DNA from: Larix sibirica
Lineage: Eukaryota; Streptophyta; Pinopsida; Pinales; Pinaceae
Assembly (NCBI GenBank): GCA_004151065.3
Contig: NWUY0300014102.1
Coordinates: 4,642 to 46,650 of the forward strand
Length of the DNA stretch: 42,009 bases
Reading direction: 5' to 3'
The position numbers and the translations under genes were made by a program. Of this stretch, positions 32,766-42,009 are shown one piece after another (position 1 is the first letter of the stretch; each line of letters starts with the position of its first letter). The notes under the pieces are model-generated. The model was given only the letters and a program-made list of their open reading frames with translations. It was not told where the DNA came from and did not search any database.

Positions 32766-35219
32766 TGTTAGCACTGGAACTGTACCCTAGACTTTTTCTT
32801 TGATTTTCTTTGCAAAACCTCGTTTTCTTAGTTTGAAGGCTTTCTCAATACCTTTGGTTAGTTGTTATTTAGTATCCTTTTAAGTTGTTCTAATGTATAT
32901 CTTTTTATTAATAAGTTGAACCTTGGCTCTACTATTTTAAATGATCACTTCTAAGGGTTATATAGTCATGCAAGTCTTAATGGTGTAATATATGAAGGTC
33001 TAACTTATGTTTTTCAGAGTGTTCCAATTTATAACATCCCGACAACGAATTCCAAAAATATCCTTTATATATGCACTGGCGGAATGCCTCAGCACGAAGA
33101 ATTATAAAAATTGGTTGTGGATCAAGCAATGAAGGTTTGACGAGGGTTATTAGTGGAATTATTACTGTTGAATCATTCTAAAACACACGTCCTTCATGCA
33201 TTTCTTGACATGATGATAATTTATTTGAATTAGAATAGATCGGTACCACACACAATGTTAGCCAATTGGGTTGAAAAGTGCCTCGATCCCATTTCCATGC
33301 TTATTTATCATAACCTTTTGATACTGACTCTTTGTTAAGTCTGTTTTAGGTGAATTTAATCCTACAGGTGTTTATCTCAGGCAACAGTCATCATAATGAA
33401 AAGGGAAGGTGGAAAGCTTTACAGGTTCAAATCTGTAAACATGGACTGGGTCGAGAAGCTTCCCCATTGTGCAAAGATGATGACCGAAGTAGGGTGGCAC
33501 TCATTTTTTGAGAAGATATAGAGCTACAATGTAGAGGTCACAAAGCAATTTTCCCGTAGTTTTAACAGTACAGAGGTTGATTTTGGAACCCTTAAATTTA
33601 AAATCTCAAAAGAATCTATTGCAGTAGCAACGAGGATGCCTACAGAGGGAGAAAAGTCATTTAAAAAGCACCCAATTGAGATTGATTATAACCAATTTAT
33701 TCTTCAACATCACAGGAATCCCAATTGGAGTAAGGGGATTTCCTGAAGTTTCATCAAGGAGCAATGGAGGGAAGTGTTGGGTGTGCTGCAATGATATATA
33801 ACTTGTGAGGGAAGGTTTGCCACTATTTTTGTATACCATATGAGGTTTCTAGTACATATTGCAGGCATTTCTAAACTTAACCTTCCCTTTTACTTGTTGA
33901 AAAGCTTATCTAAGATGGTGACTAGGGTTCGAAACCATCCAAACCATACCAATCATATTGTATTTCATCACATATTGGTTAAAGTATTGGTGCTTGATGA
34001 GCTGGAAAAGCATAATCAAACTTGGTCCCATTTTCTTTTTTGGTCAGGGTTTAAATTAGAGAAGCCAAGCGCTTATGAAAGCCAGATTAGTGGAACTCAA
34101 GGAAAGAGAAGAGCGCCTCCAGCCCAAAAGAAGGCTATTACACCGCCTCAAGTTGAAAACCCAAATGTTGAAGACACCTCCGAGAAGCTCAGGAGTTCTA
34201 AAGGAAAAGAGCTAGCCACTGCTCAAACGTCTGAAGAAATCATTGGTGAACCTGGTATATAGGAATAAAAAAGGGTACATTGAAGGACTCTAGCTCTATT
34301 TAAAAAAAGAGGAAAAAGGAAATTCATTCAGAAATTTATAATAGCAGACCTAAGAATCTACCAACTAATAAAATAAGATTAAATATGAAAGCAATTCTGA
34401 ACCCAAAACTTAAGAAGAATTCTGTAGCAGAGGTTAGTGAATCCTCTGATGAAGAGGATACTACCCACAAAGCAGAACACATGGTCTCTCAAGCATTAGA
34501 AAATGTTGGAAAAGGTCTGGAATCATTCCGAGACCTATTAGGAGGGGATTATCCAATAGAAGAGGATTCATAACTCAAAAATTCTACAGAAAAGGAATTC
34601 CCTAATGCACAATATTATCACGATGAAAATAGAATAGAGGATTCCCGTGAAGAATTGATAGTTTATGTAGGGGATGAAGAAGGAATAGATGTGAATCAAG
34701 TTATAAACATTCCTCTTGAAGAATCTGAAAGCATCCAAAATGTTGATACTCTTAAGAAGGAACTCCATCGTTATAAAGAGCAAAACAAGCACCTGGATCG
34801 GGCTTATTCTGCTATGGTGCAAGCTAATCAAATGTTAAGAAATGATCTACAGAAAATCAATGAAAATTATGATAAATTTCATGGATTAGCTCAAGAAGCT
34901 GTCAAAAGAAGAAAAGAAGCCCAACAAGAGAACCAAAGACTAGCTGAGGAAAAAAAATTACTCGAGGAGCTTGCTTCATCAAAGAAAGAATGTGAATGCT
35001 TTCAGAAAAAAGTTCAGGTATTGGATAGTTTGGCTATTTTAGCAGAAGCTTCCCATAGGGTGTGATGAGCTATCATATAAGGTCAAAAGCTCTACATTTT
35101 TGGCTTATATCCAGGTGTAGTTAAGTACGTGGACTAACAACTGTTGCAAGTGGTGGTACGTGTTCTTCCAAGCAAAGTTCGAGCCCATCATCAACAATTT
35201 TGGAACTCTTCCTTTAATG
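32766..35219 (+). repeat. Second (3') LTR of the Tat-like element, truncated
   Basis: Collinear with 22801-25267 of the 5' LTR at roughly nine of ten bases. It is cut at 35219, about 2.45 kb into a 3.1 kb LTR, where unrelated sequence beginning TGTCACACC starts. It carries its own copy of the LTR-encoded frame. Confidence 0.85.
33396..35065 (+). pseudogene. LTR-encoded protein, copy in the second LTR
   Basis: Same product as the frame at 23430. It starts MKREGGKLYRF. Stops at 33519, 33744 and 33792 fall at positions different from those in the 5' LTR, and one inserted A near 34401 shifts the phase before the coiled coil (34655-35065). This copy keeps FGTLKFKISKESIAVATRMP in the segment that is scrambled in the 5' LTR, so it is the better guide there. 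The longest clean parts are 33840-34262 (LNLPFYLLKSLSKM, WSHFLFWSGFKLEKP) and the heptad-rich end (KKELHRYKEQNKHL, QQENQRLAEEKKLLEELA). Confidence 0.75.
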
Positions 35220-35477
35220 TCACACCAGGAATCTCAAACTTCAAACTTTCCTCATGCATTTATTGCCTTCTTCACACTTTCACAATATAGACTCCATGGA
35301 TCGCCTTCGGACTGCGAAGGTCGTCACCACATTACAGACTGAGCATCTAGATACAATGACATGGGGCCATTTAGCGTTCAGTATTTCCCGAAGGCATATA
35401 CCTAATTGCAGGCTCCTGAGACACCCATGGTATATCCACTAATGCACTTACAGACTCAATAATTTACAGAGGCGAAC
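35220..35477. other. Unrelated 258-bp segment at the truncation of the second LTR
   Basis: It starts TGTCACACCAGGAATC, which resembles the TG(T)CACACC start of many plant gypsy LTRs, so it may be an LTR edge. It ends at the N at 35478. It matches nothing else in this window by eye. The two overlapping 60-codon frames in it look incidental. Confidence 0.4.
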
Positions 35478-35478
35478 N
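35478..35478. other. Assembly gap (single N)
   Basis: One unknown base sits exactly before the start of the duplicated block. Its partner gap ends at 28412 before the first copy. Confidence 0.95.
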
Positions 35479-35591
35479 GACATGTTTTCTATATATATAC
35501 AGTACCCCCGACGTACCCAAGTACCCTGTTTCAAAAAGTGGCGTCCCCGTCCCCATACCCGTCCCAGTACCTAAGTACCTTGGAAACTTGG
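35479..35591 (+). mobile_element. Right half of the hAT-like element, second copy
   Basis: Same as 28413-28525, ending before the CATAAATG duplication at 35592-35599. The left half is absent: the N and the 258-bp segment stand in its place, which is not expected for a real insertion. Confidence 0.8.
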
Positions 35592-36511
35592 CATAAATGT
35601 CTTTTAGATTCCAACGCTTCTCACAATTTGATGCCAAAAGTGGTCATGCAATCCCTAGGGTTGAATATCACGAAGCCATATCATGATTTGTATTCCTTTG
35701 ATTCAAAGGTAGTTAAATGTTTAGGAGTGATAAAGGATTTAGTGGTTAGTCTTACACAACTCCCTATAAAAAGTATTTTAATGGATATTGTAGTGGCTGA
35801 CATGCCCCCCAAATTAGGCATGTTGTTGTCTAGGTCTTGGATTAAAAAATTAGGTGGCACCCTACAAATGGACCTCTCCTATGCAACTATCCCAGTATTC
35901 AGAGGAGAACAAAGAAGATTGTATAGAGAAATGCAACTTGCTTACATTGTTAGTGATTATAAAAACCCAACCAATCATCCCATCTATGTTGTCCAAGAAG
36001 ATTTGGGTTCTTGCATCTTGCATTTAGATGAGCAATTTTCACCTTCTGTTCTGGCAGAAAGTACAGTTCCAGTACAACAGAATAATGAGAGTGCATATAT
36101 TTTGTCGAGGATGTATTTTGATGGATCACCATCCAAAGAGGGCGCTGGTGCCGGAGTAGTGTTGGTTTCACCATGTGACGAGGTAATTACTCTGATGTAC
36201 AAATTAGAATTTCAGACTACTAATAATATAGCCGAGTATGAGGCCTTGGTCCTTGGTCTAAGAGCTACTAAAAATTTAAATATCCAACAGTTAGCAGTGT
36301 TGGGTGATTCTGAGTTAATTGTACAGTAGGTAAGGGGAACTTATCAGGTAAACAACAATTGTTGAAGGTTTATAGAAATGAAGTTTGGGATCTAATTGAA
36401 AATTATTTTTCAACATTTAATATTTCATTCGTCTCTAGAGACTTCAATCAAATTGCTAACTCATCGACATTGGCAGCTAGTAATTTTAATATTCCCATAG
36501 AGCCTCAGTTG
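35592..36511 (+). pseudogene. Second copy: protease and extra RNase H
   Basis: Duplicate of 28526-29445. Differences change Gly to Arg in VF(G/R)GEQ and Leu to Pro in NH(L/P)IYV. The DSN active site and the stop after SELIVQ are shared with the first copy, so the damage predates the duplication. Confidence 0.85.
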
Positions 36512-37756
36512 AGTTATGTTGTTGAAGTACACCATCGACCTTCAATTCCTAACAACATTAAGCAATGGAGAGTCTTCTATGATGACGTAGAGATCAAAAG
36601 GTTCTTAGAGTTACCATGTGAGTTTTCTACCTCAAAGATTGACCAAGATGAGGGATATGAGTCTGAACAGCAAGGTTTTGATTTCTAGAATTCAATTGCC
36701 AATCATGATATTATAGAATTAAAAGGGAATTTTATCCCAAAGGGATTGGTGCCTTTAGAAAGGCTCTTTTCGAATAATGATGTTCTTTTAAAGCCTATTG
36801 TTCAAGCTTCAGAATATAATGTTATAAGCTGTAACATTAGGACTACTGCTGCACCTAAAATGATAACGTTGTCCAAAGCACTTTCAAATGAAGAAAGAAG
36901 GAGATATATTAAATTGATGAAAGAGTTTGTTGATATTTTTGCTTGGTCATACAAAGATTTTAAAATCTATGATATAAGCATTATTCAACATAAGATTCCT
37001 CTAAAACCAGGTACCAAACCCTTTCGACAGAAATTGAGGCGTATTAATCCTGTTCTCCTTCTAGTGATTGAACAGGAAGTGAAAAAGCTTTTGGATGCCA
37101 AGATCATAGTCCCTCTTAGATACTCTACTTGGGTGGCAAATCTTGTTCTGGTCCGCAAGAAGAATGGAGAAATAAGGCTTTGTGTAGACTTCAGAAATTT
37201 GAACCATTGCTCTATAAAAGATAACTATCCACTTTCAAAAATTGATCAAATCTTGTAGAGAGTGGTGGGTGATAAGAGGATATCCATGATAGATGGCTTT
37301 TCTGGGTACAACTAGATAGCCATGCATGAGAATGACAGGGAGAAAACAACATTTACCACTCCCGAGGGCACCTTCATGTATGACAAGATGACTTTTGGCT
37401 TCATGAATGCTGGAGCCACCTTCCAAAGGGCTATGGACATAGCGTTTGTTGGGGAAAAAGAAAAGTTTGTTGTAATCTATCTAGATGATATTACAGTCTT
37501 CTCTAAATCTAATGATGGAACACCTTAAGCATTTAAAGCAGATTTTTCTTAAATGTAGAAAGTTTGGGTTATATTTAAATCCAAAAAAATCCTACTTTTC
37601 CATGTAGGAAGGAAAGCTTCTCGGTCATATAGTTTATGCTGAAGGTATAAAGATTGATCCTAACCGAGTGAAGGCCATCCAAAAAATTTCCATTCCCATG
37701 AATAAGAAAGAAGTTAAGTCTTTTGTTGGAAAAATAAACTTTTGAGATGGTTCATT
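36512..37756 (+). pseudogene. Second copy: reverse transcriptase
   Basis: Duplicate of 29446-30690 with no difference noticed. The YLDD box is at 37478-37489. The same in-frame stops (for example TAG after DQIL at 37256-37258) are present. Confidence 0.85.
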
Positions 37757-37792
37757 TTGAACTTTGCAGAAATTATAGAACAAATTACTTGA

Positions 37793-38266
37793 ATGCTCAA
37801 AAAGGACCAAGAAGTAAAGTGGACATTAGAGGCTAAAGCTTCTTTTGAAAAAATAAAGCTGGCTCTTAGTGAAGCACCAATGTTGGTAAGCCCATATTTT
37901 TCAAAGAAATTTTTAACATTCCGTTTTGCATCTGAAGACACCATAGCTGTAGTATTACTACAAAAGAATGCAGAGGGTTTAGAAAAGCCAACCTCTTTCT
38001 TTAGCAAAACCCTTAGAGATGCCGAGTTTAAATACAACACAATTGAAAAGCAAGCATATGCTTTGGTCAAAGCTCTTAAATTCTTTAGAATTTACATTTT
38101 GCATTCTGAAGTGATTGCTTATGTACCTAGTGTTGCAGTAAAAGAAGTCCTTATCCAACCTGATACTGAAGGAAAGAGGGGTCGATGGATAGCCAAGATC
38201 ATGGAATATGATCTAGAAATTAAGCCAACAAAACCTATCAAGGGACAAGGACTGGCCAAGCTCCTA
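37793..38266 (+). pseudogene. Second copy: degenerate gypsy RNase H
   Basis: Duplicate of 30727-31200, with no difference noticed in this part. The same open frame goes on into the integrase N-terminus. Confidence 0.85.
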
Positions 38267-39656
38267 AGAGATTCAAATTGTCAGGATTTGGTTCTTAATC
38301 TTAGATTAAATCAGTCAATAGAATCTGAATCATCCGAAGATCATGAGAAGATGGAAGTTTATGACAGGTATGCTACATCCCTTTGGTATGTAGATTTGGT
38401 TTATTTCTTGTTATGTTTACAATGTCCACCCCATATAGATAAGAAAAAATCCAGAACTCTGAATCTTAAAGCCATGAAAAATTGTATTATCAATCAAGAA
38501 TTGTTCTGGAAAGATCCTGGGGGTATTTTGCTAAAATGTGTGAATGAGGAGGAAGATGATAAAATTATGACAGACCTTCATGGAGGAGTATGTGGAGGGC
38601 ATCGTTTTTGGAAATCCATTGCCTTCAATATTTTAAGGGCAGGCTATTATTGGCCCTCTTTATTCACAGATGCCTATGCAGAGGTAAGGGCATGCATTGA
38701 ATGCCAAAAGTTTGCTGGTAAACAAAAAAGATTTCTCTTCCTTTAAATCCTATCACAGTAGACACACCCTTCCAACATTGGGGATTAGATTTCATAGGAG
38801 AAATACATCGCCCTTCAAGCAGAAAACATAAATGGATTCTAACAGCCGCTGACTTCTTTACCAAATGGGTAGAAGTGATTCCTACCAGGAACGCTACATA
38901 CAAAGTCATCATTAACTTTCTGGGAGAACATATTTTCAGTAGATTTGGCTGTCCTTGAAAGATTCTAACAGATAATGCTACTGCATTAAAATCTAATGCT
39001 TTAGTTCATTTTTGTAAAAAACATAATATAATACTAAAGCACTCCTTGCCATATTACCCACAGGGGAATGGATTGGCAGAGTCAACAAACAAAAACCTTG
39101 TTAATAGTATTAAAAAGATATTGTCTAAAAAAAAAGAGCTTGGTACACAATGTTAAAATATGCCTTTTTGGAAGACAGGGTGACCACTAAAAAGTCAATT
39201 GGAACTTCTCCATTCTAGTTAGTCTATGTTGTAGATGCAGTTTTCCCAGTGCAATTGGGTTTGCCTGTTATGAAGCTTCTTCAAGATGATATGGAGGAAC
39301 CTAATGAAGTCCAGAAAAGAGTGTGTATCAACTTGTAGAGGTACAACAACAAAGGGAACATTTAAGCTCATACTTACAGGGATAAAATGAAAGCAATTTT
39401 TGACCGACGAGCAAAAGAGGATAGTTTTCAGCTAGGTGATATGGTTCTTCGATGGGATGTAAGAAGAGAGGACAAATCCAAGCATGGGAAATTCGATAAT
39501 TTGTGGTTTGGTAATTTCAGGATTGTCAAGAGCCTAGAAAATAATACATTTGTTTTGCAAAATATGGAGGGTGAGGAACTTGCAAACCTAGTTAATGGGC
39601 GTTCCTTAAACATTTTCATACCTACTAAAGCCGAAAATGACCTCACTCCATTGTAA
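38267..39656 (+). pseudogene. Second copy: integrase
   Basis: Duplicate of 31201-32590 with the same frameshifts and TGA. One change at 38268 gives Arg for Thr near the start. D,D,E motifs are intact as in the first copy. Confidence 0.85.
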
Positions 39657-39831
39657 ATACCAGTAAGCCATAAGTAGTTTGAATAAGACTCCATCCCAAT
39701 GGATTTGTACATAATTTTTAGTTTAAAAAAAAGTCACAGTGGTAACAATGCTTTAATTTAGCTTTACAAGGCACTTGGTCATTGGTTCTTGGAGGCTTGC
39801 CGGGAGGACTCCATCCCCAGTTGGAGCCATA

Positions 39832-42009
39832 TGTTAGCACTGGAACTGTACCCTAGACTTTTTCTTTGATTTTCTTTGCAAAACCTCGTTTTCTTAGTTT
39901 GAAGGCTTTCTCAATACCTTTGGTTAGTTGTTATTTAGTATCCTTTTAAGTTGTTCTAATGTATATCTTTTTATTAATAAGTTGAACCTTGGCTCTACTA
40001 TTTTAAATGATCACTTCTAAGGGTTATATAGTCATGCAAGTCTTAATGGTGTAATATATGAAGGTCTAACTTATGTTTTTCAGAGTGTTCCAATTTATAA
40101 CATCCCGACAACGAATTCCAAAAATATCCTTTATATATGCACTGGCGGAATGCCTCAGCACGAAGAATTATAAAAATTGGTTGTGGATCAAGCAATGAAG
40201 GTTTGACGAGGGTTATTAGTGGAATTATTACTGTTGAATCATTCTAAAACACACGTCCTTCATGCATTTCTTGACATGATGATAATTTATTTGAATTAGA
40301 ATAGATCGGTACCACACACAATGTTAGCCAATTGGGTTGAAAAGTGCCTCGATCCCATTTCCATGCTTATTTATCATAACCTTTTGATACTGACTCTTTG
40401 TTAAGTCTGTTTTAGGTGAATTTAATCCTACAGGTGTTTATCTCAGGCAACAGTCATCATAATGAAAAGGGAAGGTGGAAAGCTTTACAGGTTCAAATCT
40501 GTAAACATGGACTGGGTCGAGAAGCTTCCCCATTGTGCAAAGATGATGACCGAAGTAGGGTGGCACTCATTTTTTGAGAAGATATAGAGCTACAATGTAG
40601 AGGTCACAAAGCAATTTTCCCGTAGTTTTAACAGTACAGAGGTTGATTTTGGAACCCTTAAATTTAAAATCTCAAAAGAATCTATTGCAGTAGCAACGAG
40701 GATGCCTACAGAGGGAGAAAAGTCATTTAAAAAGCACCCAATTGAGATTGATTATAACCAATTTTTTCTTCAACATCACAGGAATCCCAATTGGAGTAAG
40801 GGGATTTCCTGAAGTTTCATCAAGGAGCAATGGAGGGAAGTGTTGGGTGTGCTGCAATGATATATAACTTGTGAGGGAAGGTTTGCCACTATTTTTGTAT
40901 ACCATATGAGGTTTCTAGTACATATTGCAGGCATTTCTAAACTTAACCTTCCCTTTTACTTGTTGAAAAGCTTATCTAAGATGGTGACTAGGGTTCGAAA
41001 CCATCCAAACCATACCAATCATATTGTATTTCATCACATATTGGTTAAAGTATTGGTGCTTGATGAGCTGGAAAAGCATAATCAAACTTGGTCCCATTTT
41101 CTTTTTTGGTCAGGGTTTAAATTAGAGAAGCCAAGCGCTTATGAAAGCCAGATTAGTGGAACTCAAGGAAAGAGAAGAGCGCCTCCAGCCCAAAAGAAGG
41201 CTATTACACCGCCTCAAGTTGAAAACCCAAATGTTGAAGACACCTCCGAGAAGCTCAGGAGTTCTAAAGGAAAAGAGCTAGCCACTGCTCAAACGTCTGA
41301 AGAAATCATTGGTGAACCTGGTATATAGGAATAAAAAAGGGTACATTGAAGGACTCTAGCTCTATTTAAAAAAAGAGGAAAAAGGAAATTCATTCAGAAA
41401 TTTATAATAGCAGACCTAAGAATCTACCAACTAATAAAATAAGATTAAATATGAAAGCAATTCTGAACCCAAAACTTAAGAAGAATTCTGTAGCAGAGGT
41501 TAGTGAATCCTCTGATGAAGAGGATACTACCCACAAAGCAGAACACATGGTCTCTCAAGCATTAGAAAATGTTGAAAAAGGTCTGGAATCATTCCGAGAC
41601 CTATTAGGAGGGGATTATCCAATAGAAAGGATTCATAACTCAAAAATTCTACAGAAAAGGAATTCCCTAATGCACAATATTATCACGATGAAAATAGAAT
41701 AGAGGATTCCCGTGAAGAATTGATAGTTTATGTAGGGGATGAAGAAGGAATAGATGTGAATCAAGTTATAAACATTCCTCTTGAAGAATCTGAAAGCATC
41801 CAAAATGTTGATACTCTTAAGAAGGAACTCCATCGTTATAAAGAGCAAAACAAGCACCTGGATCGGGCTTATTCTGCTATGGTGCAAGCTAATCAAATGT
41901 TAAGAAATGATCTACAGAAAATCAATGAAAATTATGATAAATTTCATGGATTAGCTCAAGAAGCTGTCAAAAGAAGAAAAGAAGCCCAACAAGAGAACCA
42001 AAGACTAGC
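39832..42009 (+). repeat. Third LTR sequence, running off the window
   Basis: Starts TGTTAGCACTGG as at 32766 and is a copy of that LTR; the window ends 2,178 bp into it. The region where the first copy is truncated would lie just outside the window. Confidence 0.85.
40462..42009 (+). pseudogene. LTR-encoded protein, third copy, incomplete
   Basis: Copy of 33396 onward with the same stops, plus a one-base deletion near 41627 that changes phase in the acidic linker. The coiled coil is cut by the window end. It adds no independent evolutionary evidence because it is part of the duplicated block. Confidence 0.8.

Larger units (their letters stand above)
22801..35219 (+). mobile_element. Tat/Athila-like Ty3/gypsy retrotransposon with ORF-bearing LTRs
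   Basis: 5' LTR 22801-25904, tRNA-Asp primer site 25910, gag, protease, extra RNase H, RT, gypsy RNase H and integrase follow in order to about 32590, then the second LTR starts at 32766 and is cut at 35219. The tRNA-Asp primer and two RNase H domains identify the Tat side of the Tat/Athila branch. Internal length is about 6.9 kb including a 0.47 kb DNA-transposon insertion. Every coding part carries stops or frameshifts. The two LTRs differ at roughly one base in ten, so the insertion is old. Confidence 0.85.
35479..42009 (+). repeat. Near-identical copy of 28413-34943 (offset 7066)
   Basis: Same sequence, same stops, same frameshifts. Differences seen by eye: 28834/35900 and 28835/35901 (adjacent), 28914/35980, 31202/38268, 33699/40765, 34509/41575, and a one-base deletion near 41627. 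The first base after each gap is the same. It includes the right half of the hAT-like element, protease, the extra RNase H, RT, RNase H, integrase, and the next LTR up to the window edge. Confidence 0.95.

Noticed and set aside
35479-42009. A second independent Tat-like insertion
   Set aside because: It lacks a 5' LTR, primer site and gag, and shares every stop and frameshift with 28413-34943, so it is a copy of the block and not a new insertion.
1-42009. tRNA, rRNA, or intact host protein genes
   Set aside because: I looked for cloverleaf-like blocks, conserved rRNA strings and intron-bearing genes and found nothing I could support.

Overview
This AT-rich plant nuclear window (42,009 bases) is made almost entirely of decayed retroelements. 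I see no intact host gene, tRNA, rRNA or CRISPR. Three observations point to a large-genome plant. There are RNase-H-bearing plant L1-type LINEs, a chromodomain Ty3/gypsy element primed by initiator tRNA-Met, and a Tat/Athila-type Ty3/gypsy element primed by tRNA-Asp with two RNase H domains. The Tat-like polyprotein style and the unusually long LTRs look most like gymnosperms (conifers, yews), but that is an inference from family resemblance and was not tested by any search.

Layout. Positions 1-2465 are anonymous AT-rich DNA with short tandem duplications. Positions 2466-8330, minus strand, hold an old L1-type LINE (ORF1 remnant, ORF2 with endonuclease, RT, zinc knuckle and RNase H). A chromovirus (8331/8342-20903) with very long LTRs (about 3.7 and 3.9 kb) has inserted into LINE ORF1. 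The missing piece of ORF1 resumes, in frame, at 20904-21005 beyond the far LTR, and the six bases ACTTCC are repeated on both sides. A second LINE RT fragment, plus strand, follows (about 21010-22045) and is broken by a two-base gap. Positions 22046-22800 hold unassigned DNA with a single N.

From 22801 on there is a Tat-like element: 5' LTR (22801-25904), tRNA-Asp primer site (25910), gag, protease, an extra RNase H upstream of RT, RT, the degenerate gypsy RNase H, integrase, then a second LTR from 32766. Both LTRs carry the same sense-strand reading frame of about 560 codons (N-terminal globular part, acidic linker, C-terminal coiled coil). It lies wholly inside the LTR and is not part of gag-pol; it is the most interesting object here. 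A small GTACC-rich hAT-like element with an 8-bp target duplication interrupts the gag-protease junction and contains an 86-base gap.

Positions 35479-42009 repeat 28413-34943 almost base for base (offset 7066; about seven differences seen). Both copies begin with the same base directly after a run of N. Because the two LTRs of the element differ by roughly one base in ten, this repeat is either a very recent tandem duplication or, more likely, an assembly or haplotype-duplication artefact.

All coding regions are broken by stops or frameshifts, so none of the elements looks autonomous. The genes are therefore annotated as pseudogenes, with domain motifs and damage described.
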